NCBI GenBank assembly: GCA_027922465.2
Contig: BQMF02000209.1
Span: 496,001-560,000 of the forward strand
DNA: 64,000 bases
Source of the DNA: Turritopsis dohrnii
Lineage: Eukaryota; Cnidaria; Hydrozoa; Anthoathecata; Oceaniidae
Reading direction: 5' to 3'
The notes beneath the pieces were generated by a model. That model was not told the origin of the DNA. It saw only the letters and a list, made by a program, of their open reading frames with translations, and made no database searches. A program made the position numbers and the translations under genes. Below, piece after piece: positions 55,698 to 64,000 of this stretch; positions within the stretch are counted from its first letter, which is position 1; the number at the start of each line of letters is the position of its first letter.

Positions 55698-56696
55698 TAA
55701 AAGAAAGAATTAAATGACAGTAGGATGGAGAGTTTAGCAAAGAATATGCACAAAATACTTTGATTTTTAGATTATAACAGGTGACATATCAAGAAAATAT
55801 TTCACATTTCCATTTATTTCAAAGAAGAAAAGTAATGTTTTGTGACGAAGAAAAATAAATTTTTATGTTCAGAAAAAGTTTTTTAATTTATTTCATCAAT
55901 CTTAGTACAGCAATAGACAGTCCTGATTTGCAGACATGCAATGGGAAATGGCAATAATGGGAACTTTGACACCAGGGATTCACGTCGCTACTTAAACGCG
56001 ATATTTTGTTGGAAATTTAAATCGTTTACTTGGTAGATAAAATCATCTTCTACATTCCCAACATCTTTTCATTCATCATTTGATTGCTCATTTATATTTT
56101 GTTGTTTTTCTGGCTCGTATTGGTACGATGTCGCAGACATTTCCTACTTATTTATGCGAGCCGTTACTCAAATGATACGTCACAACTACAAATTTGGCTA
56201 AGAGGACTGGCGCATAGAGTTAAAAATAGAGTTCAAGTTAAAAATAATGGCGGACGAAGAGCATGTAAAAAAACGTGTTTTGAATCAAGTAATACTGGAC
56301 TTCTGATTAATTGCAAGAGCGAAAATTTTAATTAACGTTATTTTTGGCTATCATTCTTTAAAATAGTATTAATTTATGTTACGACCTTGGGATCCCTTTA
56401 AAATATATTTTGCAGCTCATGCAAGTATATTTCTTTTGTTATAAATTCTGGTTATTAATTAAGCTACGTTTACATTAGCGAAAGACCCAATCACGTCCTT
56501 TCTCTAGTATTCGTCCGTTTCTTTCTGCATTAAATTTTCCAAAAGTGGAAAACAGCCTTTAGTCTAAAAATAAAATCATTTTTTAGTTTTTGTATCTATT
56601 CATATTATTGCGCCAGTTTATAATACCGTTTTTCACCATTTGGTTCTTGTTTACAAATCATTTTTTATTCTTATTATTATTTTCCAAATCGATTTC

Positions 56697-56905
56697 GAAA
56701 TCACTTTTCCGCTTCACATGAATCGCTTTTCCGCTTCACATGAATCACTTTTTCGCTTCACATGAATCGCTTTTCCGCTTCACATGAATCACTTTTTCAC
56801 TTCACTTGAATCACTTTTTCGCTTCACTAGAATCACTTTTTCACTTCTAATGAATCACTTTTTTGCAGCGAAAAATCGCTTTTAAAGAATCGCTTTTTCA
56901 CTTGT
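56697..56905 (+). repeat. 22-bp minisatellite near the right end of the outer element
   Basis: About eight to nine imperfect copies of CTTCACATGAATCRCTTTT(T)C, degenerating to the right. A two-copy version is at 50,738-50,780. Confidence 0.85.
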
Positions 56906-57103
56906 TATCCTTTTCCCATAAACCGTCACATATAGTTATTTTCTTACGATACTTATGATATTAACAATAATAACATTATTAAGTATAATAAATTAATGAT
57001 AATTATTAATGATATTATCGTTAATTCTATTGTTTTATTAACAATATTTTCGTTCATGATTAACGTTAATATCATTTATCAAAATCCCCTTGGAACGTCA
57101 CAT

Positions 57104-58744
57104 TTATTTTTCGAAGAAGCCATTTTAAATAACTTTCTCACGATGATCGTGAATTTATTCTATAAATCAGCAAGTATTTGCCAATTCACTTTGAAACTTT
57201 CCATTTAAGTTCGGCAAGCGGCACCACAGTGTCAGTGGTAAGGGGAGCAGCAGGCACCGTGGGCACTCTCCATTTCCAATGTGCTGATGAATTTCTGTGA
57301 TTTATTGTATTGAATTAAAGACCCAGTGTTAATGCATTCTTTATTTTCACTGGCAACCCTAATATATTGATAAAAAAACCCAAAAAAACAACAAAGAAAA
57401 AGGATTAAAACAAATTTCAAAAATGCTTTTCAACTAAGTTTGTCCTATTCTTGAATGAATGGTGATGACAAGTTTATGCTTAATGGGGTTCAAGCGACTT
57501 CTGCACTGACGATAGTTTGCACGGTTTGACAAATATGACGTAACTTTCAAAAAAAACATACTAAAAAATAAAAGTGCACTTCTCACCTTGCATTTCATCC
57601 ATCATGTTTTGATACCGCGCTCCGCATCAAATCAGTCATTGACACTTCAAGGCAAAGAAGATCATTCCAATGATCAAAGACAGTTATGGTGAAACACATA
57701 GCATCAAACTTTTGCCTAAATTTTCTTCAGCAAACTTCTGACGCTTTTTGTAAGTCAAACCACGAGAAAAGATATCTTAAAAAGAAATTAACCACATTCA
57801 ACATTTCTATGAAACAATTCAGTTACAATTCTTAACTCATTTGGTCTAACGATAATGATTTTCCATATCCTGAAGCGGTATTTATTCGATCGCCACACGG
57901 ATCAAGAAGGAACGGAAACGCTTTACTACATCAATCTTGTGTAATTTGGCTATCAATCATGAGTGGTCGTCAAGGTATACAATTTTGTCTGAAAGCATAC
58001 TATGAATTTGAACAGAAGATTCATTTAGTGGATATCGACATCTGCCTCTCGCACACTGCGAGACACCGCAGCAGAAACGAATGATAATGAACTAAACGTT
58101 TTTGTTATCACCAACAATCATGTTATCATTATATTTTTTGTGACTAGAATTAATTCTAACCCACAGCTGCTTTTTTCTGTTTCAAGTCATGATAATGGAC
58201 ATGTGATTATTTGAATTCATATAAGGAGCCTAAGGGAGAACTGTGTGTCAGCAGCAAACCAGGAAATTCATGAGATGTAATGCATCTCAAAAAGATTTTT
58301 TGATATTTCTTAGAGGAATAATTGTTTTATGTGTACGGAACCAGTATGGATTCACATGAAAATGGTGGTTCCTAGTGAGGATGACATTATCAAAACTTTA
58401 ATTTGTCACAATTTCGCATTCGTTTCGGTGCACTTAAGAAAACTATATTGCACGTAATATTCACAGAGTGGTAAATAATTTTTTTGTCTCATATGCATTG
58501 TGGATGCGAAACTTGTCTATCTTTTTCACATAAAATAAAAAGACATTACAAATACTCAAATCGAACTAAGAACTCATAATTTGCATTCCACGCACTGAAA
58601 CTGCTAGCTTAATTAATTGCCATTCAATAATTATGTGGTTTTGAATTAAATTTCATGTTGATTTTGATTACGCGATCACACAATCTGCACGTTGATCAAT
58701 ATTTATATACAAAATTTTGGTCTTTCTCTTTCGTTTTTTTTTTT
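57104..58744. other. No gene recognised
   Basis: No coding frame of note, RNA gene or element end. AT-rich. Confidence 0.4.
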
Positions 58745-58820
58745 GTATTCCTGCGTAAGCAAGGAATACTTTGAAACCGTTCGTGTTTTTTTTGTTTTTT
58801 TTCACTGTCCAAACCTAGAC
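58745..58820 (+). repeat. Hairpin repeat, copy 3
   Basis: GTATTCC-TGCGTAAGCAA-GGAATAC hairpin, then AAACCGTTCGTG, T-rich run and ACTGTCCAAACCTAGAC. The loop is nearly identical to copy 2 while all stem changes are compensated. Confidence 0.65.
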
Positions 58821-59791
58821 CAATTTTTGTCGATGGGAAATAGCCACTCAAATCATTAATGTTCCCAACTTACATTCTTTTTATGATTTAACAGTCTAAA
58901 CTCACACTATATTCATTGTATACAAGTACTTTGCTTGAAAAGACTCTAAAAGTGTAAAATATAAGCTCTAGTGAAAGGAAGAATTAACATATGGCTAAAT
59001 CGCAGATGCCAAGGTGAAATGTTGTTTCACGTGAGTCTTATGCAACGTTCTCACGTTTTCCGTAGTTGTTTTAAAAATGGAAGCGAAGAAGCACGCGTAG
59101 ATCTGAGAAAATTTTTTGGTTGAATATATGGATATAGAAGAGGTTATACGGCTGTCAAACTTAAAAGAATCAAGAACATTTATGATCCAAACTGATAATC
59201 TACGTGAAACTAATATATACTCTTAGTAGCTATTCGTGATAAATAAGCAGTTCTTGATGCTTCAAAACAGATATGAATGACTACCAATAGGGTATGTTTA
59301 TATCGATTTAATGCGTAAGGTTTCTATTAGTCTTTCTAAATATAATACAATTTTTTAATTCATGTTCCTAGATAAGCTACCCTGTTTTTATAAAGCTCTG
59401 GAATCATGAAGCACAGCTCATCTTCCTCATCAGCTTATACCTATTTTATTAATCAATAGATGACCACTTTTTTAATTGACTAGTCGAATTTAAAATATTG
59501 TATGATTCTAAAATTTGTATACTATCAAGCTGACGATAAAAAGGAAACACAGATATTTTTATTATTTCGCAAGGCCAAGTAAAAGTTTTTATTATGAAGT
59601 TCAGGTACAAACAACATAAAGATTTTCATACTGTATAGTTTTAAAACGTCCACGGAAGAGTGTTCTCTAATGGATTTTTAAACTGACGGTGTTCCTTTTT
59701 AAGCTTGATCTCCGGCAAAATTGTTCAAAGTCTCTTAACTTTAATGATGCTCTCGGGAATGTAATTAAATTACATTCTAAGTTATTACTTC
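58821..59791. other. No gene recognised
   Basis: AT-rich spacer before the MITE at 59,795. Confidence 0.4.
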
Positions 59792-59794
59792 TTA

Positions 59795-60223
59795 GGACAG
59801 CTTTATACAGCCGCATAATCGCCACGTCGAATTAAACTCTTTATTAAATGCGACGTAAATTCGACTGTATAAAGTGAAAATTTAATTAAGTGCGACATAA
59901 TGAATTAAGTTCAGCAGAGTTTGTCGAATAAAACGGCAATCTTCGACATAAATTCGGCATCACTTTATACAGCCGCATAATCGTCGAATTTAATAACAGC
60001 TTGATTGAACTTTGTGAAAAAAGTGCATGAAAGTAGTGCACAGCGTGTAAGAAACACACAATGATAAATTTATTCGACATTTATGCGGCTGTCTAAAGTC
60101 ATGTCGAATTTGATATGCGGCAACAAAACCTGTATAAAGTGACTGTCGCATTTTTGTCGAATTTTACCCGAATTAAAGTAATTTAATTCGACACGGCGAT
60201 TATGCGGCTGTATAAAGCTGTCC
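59795..60223. mobile_element. 429-bp PIF/Harbinger-like MITE
   Basis: GGACAGCTTTATACAGCCGC...GCGGCTGTATAAAGCTGTCC with TTA on both sides (59,792-59,794 and 60,224-60,226). The GCCGCATAATCGxCGxxTCGAATT block recurs inside in both orientations (about 59,970 and 60,080), so the element is built from repeated and inverted modules. Confidence 0.87.
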
Positions 60224-61268
60224 TTAAGCACAGACTTTTCTTGACGCGACAAACCTTTTATTACTTAATTACTTCTTGAATTAAAATCTTTTTTAAAAAA
60301 TCTCTAAATTGAAGCAAGACTGAAGTTTTATATGCGACAACAAAGTTTAATTGTTATCGTTGTTAAAAGGTAAAATGTAAAATACCGCAACATGATTCTG
60401 CATTAACGCATATCTTTTTAAAGCGTGAACTAATATCAGTTCTTTCTGAAAAACCTCCAGAAAGTCTTTCAGTCATCTGCAGGATACTCAGCGCCATATC
60501 CAGGCCCAATTTGATAGCGTTTGAACGCTATGGGCGCCCAAAAAAATGTCCCCAAAAATTAAAAGAGGGAAAGAAAAATTGGCAGCTAATTTCGGTCGTT
60601 CAGTGCTCTATATGATCGCTACGCAAGATTAGCATCTGTTTTCAATCTTACCTCACCAAATAAACACCTCTTGTAGGCATAGAGTCCATCCGTAGTCCGC
60701 GCATTGCGTCAAATCTCTTTCTCACGATCTTTGTTTACTAAAGTTCACAACATTCCTTATTGCGCATCGATTATTTCTATTTGTTTTTGAAGAGAAATTA
60801 CGTAATCACTTTTTGAGCATGTTTTTGCTTCTATGCATGCACGATTAATTGACTTATTGTTTTTTGTTAAACAATGAGATATGATAATAATAGTTTTTTT
60901 CTTATTAGTTATTTTTTTTTCACAAAATGTTGCCACCAGATTTTCGTAATTACGTTATCAAACATGGCTTTGAAAAAGAAAAAAAATCAATTTCTTTCCC
61001 AGATCTTTTTAATATCAAAGATATTTTTATGCGCCAGCAAAACGAATCACTGTGACGCAAGTTGTTGTTCGAAAGAAGAATACATAATTCCATAGAGAAA
61101 AAAAAATCGAAATTAGGAACATTTATCATATCACATATCAACATATCACACACGTGCAATACAAGAACATCGTCTTATAAAACACTTTCATAAATTAATT
61201 TCAAAAGTTAGCTGATAAAGTGAAGCATCTGGAGATCTAACATTCATCCGTGTTTGTATTTCATCAAG

Positions 61269-61357
61269 GTTAGTAAAATCTTTTAATTGTCTTTTCTCAC
61301 ATTAAATTTTGTGAACAGAACGCGTTAAGCAATGGGAAAATTGAAATTCTTTATTTA
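61269..61357 (+). other. Probable 5'-UTR intron of the hAT transposase
   Basis: CATCAAG|GTTAGTAAAA donor and TTTATTTAG|GACAAAA acceptor lie just before the ATG. Both sites are good; use is inferred. Confidence 0.5.
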
Positions 61358-61365
61358 GGACAAAA

Positions 61366-63894
61366 ATGGGGCGATTAAAGTCTACTGGAAATAGCCACAA
61401 TAAAAAGTCTTCAACTTACACATCAAAACGCACGATAACAATGTCAAATGCGAACCAGCGTAGTCTTCTTGAAATGTTTTCTCAATCGAGATCAAATCAA
61501 AGCACTTCAGCAAATCGGTCTGATAACAGTGCTGAAGCCCTCGTGGATCCAACTGAGGCATCCCGCATTGAGGATGCCAATGAAAATTTGTCTCATGAAG
61601 CTCTTGATGTAGATGCTACCGAGGAATCTGGTAACGAAAGTATCATTGATGAAGAGGAGACTACTGAGAATTCGACACGTTCCTCTGTTGTCAACGAACA
61701 CTTGTCTGTAGCAGACGATAAATTACAAAAACGTTCCTATCTGCAGGCTTGCCAAATTCAAGCTAAATGGGAATCACTGTACTCCTTTGCATATTATTCC
61801 AGTAATCAAGGTGGGTGGCTGTGTAAAATTTGTGGGGAATATGGCGATGGTGACGATTACTGGAGAAGCAAAGCTGTTAAGCTGCATGGTCATCCAATGG
61901 AAACTTTTACCACCCATGAAAAAGGATCGAAGCACTTAAAAGCGAAAGCCAAAAAGTTAGAAATAAAGAACATGCTTGCTAGAGGAAAAATTTATAAGCA
62001 AGTGTGCGATGGTGAAAAGAACATGTTCAATCATAAAAAGAAAAGAAATCGTCGTGTCATTAAGAAATTTCTAAAAACTACGTACTTCGTAGCGCGTAAA
62101 AAGTGGGCAGTTCGCGAAAACTTCAGTGACTTTGTTGAGTTTTTAAGAGACCTTGGGGACGACGACATCAACAAACATTTGATTGAATGCAGTAAACGCG
62201 CTGACTATAAGTCCACCACCTCGGTGGATGAATATTTGTATACGCTCAGCGAGCACTTAGAAAATGGCTTCAAAGATAGGCTCGTTGCGGCGGCTGATTT
62301 TAGCCTGATGACCGATGAGACTACGGACATAGCAGATCGTACGGAGCTCTCTATATTTGTACGATACGTAGATTCGGATACTAATGAAGTACAAGAAGAA
62401 TTTCTTGGATTGGTTGAGATCGTAGGGAGCAAAGGTGCTGAGGCACTGTTTGAAAAAATTAAGGAAGTTTTCATAGAGAAGGGCTTAAACTTAAAGATGA
62501 TGAGATTTAACGGAATGGACGGCACTCATACCATGAGTGGAGAAATATCAGGCTTGCAGAGGAGATTCCGACATGAAGTACCCCATGCAAAATATGTGAA
62601 CTGTAGAAATCACAAGCTTGCGTTAGTGTTCGTGCATCTACTCAAGTTAGATAGATATCAATGCCTGAATGACGTTGACGCTGTGCTGCTGTCCGTGTGG
62701 AAGTTGATGAAATATTCAACTATCAAAGCTGCTGTATTTGGAGAGGCACAAGCTGCAGAAGGTCAGAAGAGGCTGAAGTTGTTGAAGGTGTCTACAACGC
62801 GTTGGTTGTCCCACGGAGAATCATCGAATCGTCTTGTTTCGAGATTTACGTCTGTTGTAAACGCGTTAGATACGTTGATTCATGAGAAAGGAGATCCTGA
62901 ATTGAAAGGTATCAGAGATGCCTTGTTGCAGCCTGACACAATTTTAATGCTTCTGCTTTTGGCTGATGTCTTGAAGCACGTAAACCGTTTTGCAACGTTT
63001 CTGCAAACCAAAAGTCTCATCTATGCTGACGTTTCAAGCAAGTTCGCCAGGATGATTGAAAATCTAGAAAAAATGCGTGACGAAGATGGCGTTTTGTTCC
63101 AGCAGCACTCCCGCGAATTTCTCACTCTATCTTTTGTTCGAATGCACAGAGCTCGCCGCTTACGGAATAATGCGCTGATTGATGACGCATATGAGATCTC
63201 AGATAAAATCGCCCACTTCAAAGCTACCATTAAGCTTCCATTCCTCGAAGAAATGTTGACAGAGATCCACCTTGCGATTCAAACAAATGATCCCATATTT
63301 CTAGCCTTCGATGTATTCAATGTTAATACACGATTATGCAAAGAAGAGTTACGCAAGAAAGTGTACACACTCGTTGAGTTTTATGGACGGCTGCAAAGTT
63401 CGGAGTTTGGGGGCAAGAAGAATTTTGGGGAAGCCTTGGTTGATCCTGATTCTGTAAGCGACGAAGTGATCGACTGCTTTTTTGACCAGTTTGGAAAAAT
63501 TAAAACGAAAGCGTTGGAAGAAAGAAACGCAACGGTCAGACAGCTTATCGAAAGCAAAAAGTTGGACCCATTCAAAGTTCAGCAATATAAAGAAAATAAT
63601 CCGATCGATCCGGCGAAAATATATGCATCAATGCTGACCGAACGCGGCGAGTTTGAAGAGCTTTTGAAGCTATTTAAGTTTTCTTTGCTCATCACTCCGA
63701 GCAATGCTAATGTGGAACGTGGATTTTCGGTCTTAACACTGTTATTGCCAAAGCAACGAAATTCACTTAAGCCAGCCACCCTCGACAAATTGATGCGTCT
63801 CGTGTTAATTGGACCACCCAATTTCGACGATGACACTTGGGAAAAACTTGTTGACGCGTATCGCGACGCTAAAGATCGCCGTATTGTCTTGTAA
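61366..63894 (+). CDS. hAT-family transposase, intact, 842 residues
   Basis: Start ATG at 61,366 (alternative MSNANQRSLLEMF at 61,441). The acidic Ser-rich N-terminus (1-120) is followed by a TTF/BED-like zinc finger WLCKICGEYG..FTTHEKGSKH (about 148-190). The RNase H-like core has SLMTDETTDIADRTELSIF (first Asp, about 315), FNGMDGTHTMSGE (second Asp, about 386), YVNCRNHKLALV and STTRWLSHGESS. The C-terminus has SLLITPSNANVERGFSVL (catalytic Glu, about 783) and KQRNSLKPATLDKLMRLVLI, the hAT dimerisation region. It resembles the ZNF862/C17orf113-type hAT branch. No stop or frameshift: a candidate active or recently active element, or a domesticated gene. Confidence 0.93.
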   Translation: MGRLKSTGNSHNKKSSTYTSKRTITMSNANQRSLLEMFSQSRSNQSTSANRSDNSAEALVDPTEASRIEDANENLSHEALDVDATEESGNESIIDEEETTENSTRSSVVNEHLSVADDKLQKRSYLQACQIQAKWESLYSFAYYSSNQGGWLCKICGEYGDGDDYWRSKAVKLHGHPMETFTTHEKGSKHLKAKAKKLEIKNMLARGKIYKQVCDGEKNMFNHKKKRNRRVIKKFLKTTYFVARKKWAVRENFSDFVEFLRDLGDDDINKHLIECSKRADYKSTTSVDEYLYTLSEHLENGFKDRLVAAADFSLMTDETTDIADRTELSIFVRYVDSDTNEVQEEFLGLVEIVGSKGAEALFEKIKEVFIEKGLNLKMMRFNGMDGTHTMSGEISGLQRRFRHEVPHAKYVNCRNHKLALVFVHLLKLDRYQCLNDVDAVLLSVWKLMKYSTIKAAVFGEAQAAEGQKRLKLLKVSTTRWLSHGESSNRLVSRFTSVVNALDTLIHEKGDPELKGIRDALLQPDTILMLLLLADVLKHVNRFATFLQTKSLIYADVSSKFARMIENLEKMRDEDGVLFQQHSREFLTLSFVRMHRARRLRNNALIDDAYEISDKIAHFKATIKLPFLEEMLTEIHLAIQTNDPIFLAFDVFNVNTRLCKEELRKKVYTLVEFYGRLQSSEFGGKKNFGEALVDPDSVSDEVIDCFFDQFGKIKTKALEERNATVRQLIESKKLDPFKVQQYKENNPIDPAKIYASMLTERGEFEELLKLFKFSLLITPSNANVERGFSVLTLLLPKQRNSLKPATLDKLMRLVLIGPPNFDDDTWEKLVDAYRDAKDRRIVL

Positions 63895-64000
63895 ACTACG
63901 TGTATTTTTTACAGATAGTTTAAGAACTCGTTTTGCATCACGAAATCTTTTTTTTTGCTTAGTTTCTCATTCCCCAAACCTCAAATGCAACGGCAGCTGT
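63895..64000 (+). other. hAT 3' flank to window end
   Basis: 106 bp after the stop codon; no right terminal inverted repeat reached. Confidence 0.5.

Larger units (their letters stand above)
54163..56397 (+). mobile_element. 2.24-kb Kolobok-like element (TTAA duplication, THAP exon)
   Basis: AGGGATCCCAAGGTC and GACCTTGGGATCCCT are perfect inverted ends, each flanked by TTAA (54,159-54,162 and 56,398-56,401). Weaker pairing continues about 40 bp inward (AATAATACTGTTTATCTTAA versus the complement of AATAGTATTAATTTATGTTA). It encodes a THAP-domain exon. TTAA target sites plus a THAP domain fit Kolobok; piggyBac also uses TTAA but lacks THAP. No catalytic domain was recognised. Confidence 0.75.
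50086..57103. mobile_element. Outer composite element (~7 kb) with inverted ends, host to nested transposons
   Basis: GTTCCAGGGGATTTTGATAA (50,091) returns inverted at about 57,076-57,095 (TATCAAAATCCCCTTGGAAC), with TGTGA and TTAACGTTAATATC sequences alongside on each arm. Subterminal TTAACGTTA-type motifs fill both arms, and GAATCGCTTTTT-type repeats lie near each end (50,740-50,775 and 56,697-56,905). It contains the 2.59-kb and 2.24-kb elements, so its original length was about 2.2 kb. CAGGGG-type ends suggest hAT, but no clean 8-bp duplication was seen. Confidence 0.55.
60489..64000 (+). mobile_element. hAT transposon (left end to window edge)
   Basis: A hAT-like left end CAGCGCCATATCCAGG begins at 60,489, preceded by AGGATACT, the candidate 8-bp target duplication. 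A palindrome ATAGCGTTTGAACGCTAT lies just inside. The element carries an intact transposase; its right terminal repeat must lie beyond 64,000. Confidence 0.65.

Noticed and set aside
56697..56905. CRISPR-like 22-bp repeats
   Set aside because: A contiguous minisatellite without unique spacers.

Overview
The window is AT-rich metazoan nuclear DNA: genes split by spliceosomal introns, no operons, and a dense mix of animal-type transposons (CR1-like LINEs, BEL/Pao, Helitrons, PIF/Harbinger, Tc1/mariner-like, Kolobok-like and hAT). The gene content (an astacin protease and the E3 ligase Hakai) and transposon mix suggest an invertebrate, perhaps a cnidarian, but the sequence alone does not fix the taxon.

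Layout. 0-14.5 kb is a transposon graveyard. A dispersed segment occurs twice (about 1.79-7.95 kb and 9.07-13.79 kb). Copy A was hit by a CR1-like LINE (3.85-7.65 kb), itself split by a 616-bp MITE. Copy B was hit by a three-unit tandem Helitron (10.15-13.54 kb). Each copy preserves the other's empty site, so insertion boundaries can be read directly. A second Helitron family forms another three-unit tandem array at 17.88-19.89 kb. A foldback element with 5-bp target duplications lies at 13.83-14.45 kb and a BEL/Pao remnant at 15.9-16.3 kb.

21.5-31.4 kb (+) holds an astacin-family metalloprotease in eight phase-consistent exons, including the zinc-binding and Met-turn exons. A ninth, signal-peptide exon at 11,895-12,018 fits it in phase, giving a 324-residue secreted protein, but that exon lies inside Helitron cargo 9.5 kb upstream. 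The introns hold a LINE 3' end and several MITEs.

36.3-39.8 kb (-) holds Hakai (CBLL1-type E3 ligase with a RING plus an atypical zinc finger) in five recognised exons; only the tiny first coding exon is missing. 31.4-36 kb and 40-50 kb are otherwise repeat-rich: tandem duplications, a tRNA-derived SINE, a 5'-truncated retroelement with an intact CCHC/endonuclease-like ORF and a 30-A tail (42.99-44.30 kb), and two TTA-flanked PIF/Harbinger elements.

50.1-57.1 kb is a nested composite. An outer element with related ends contains a 2.59-kb transposon with about 620-bp inverted repeats and a decayed 'SDG..QYKN' protein, and a 2.24-kb TTAA-flanked Kolobok-like element with a THAP exon and its own MITE. 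The right edge (60.49 kb to the window end) is a hAT transposon with an intact 842-residue transposase; its right end is outside the window.

The observations most worth following are the Helitron-borne first exon of the astacin gene, the two Helitron concatemers with exact boundaries, the long-TIR 'SDG' transposon, and a small dispersed hairpin family with covarying stems.
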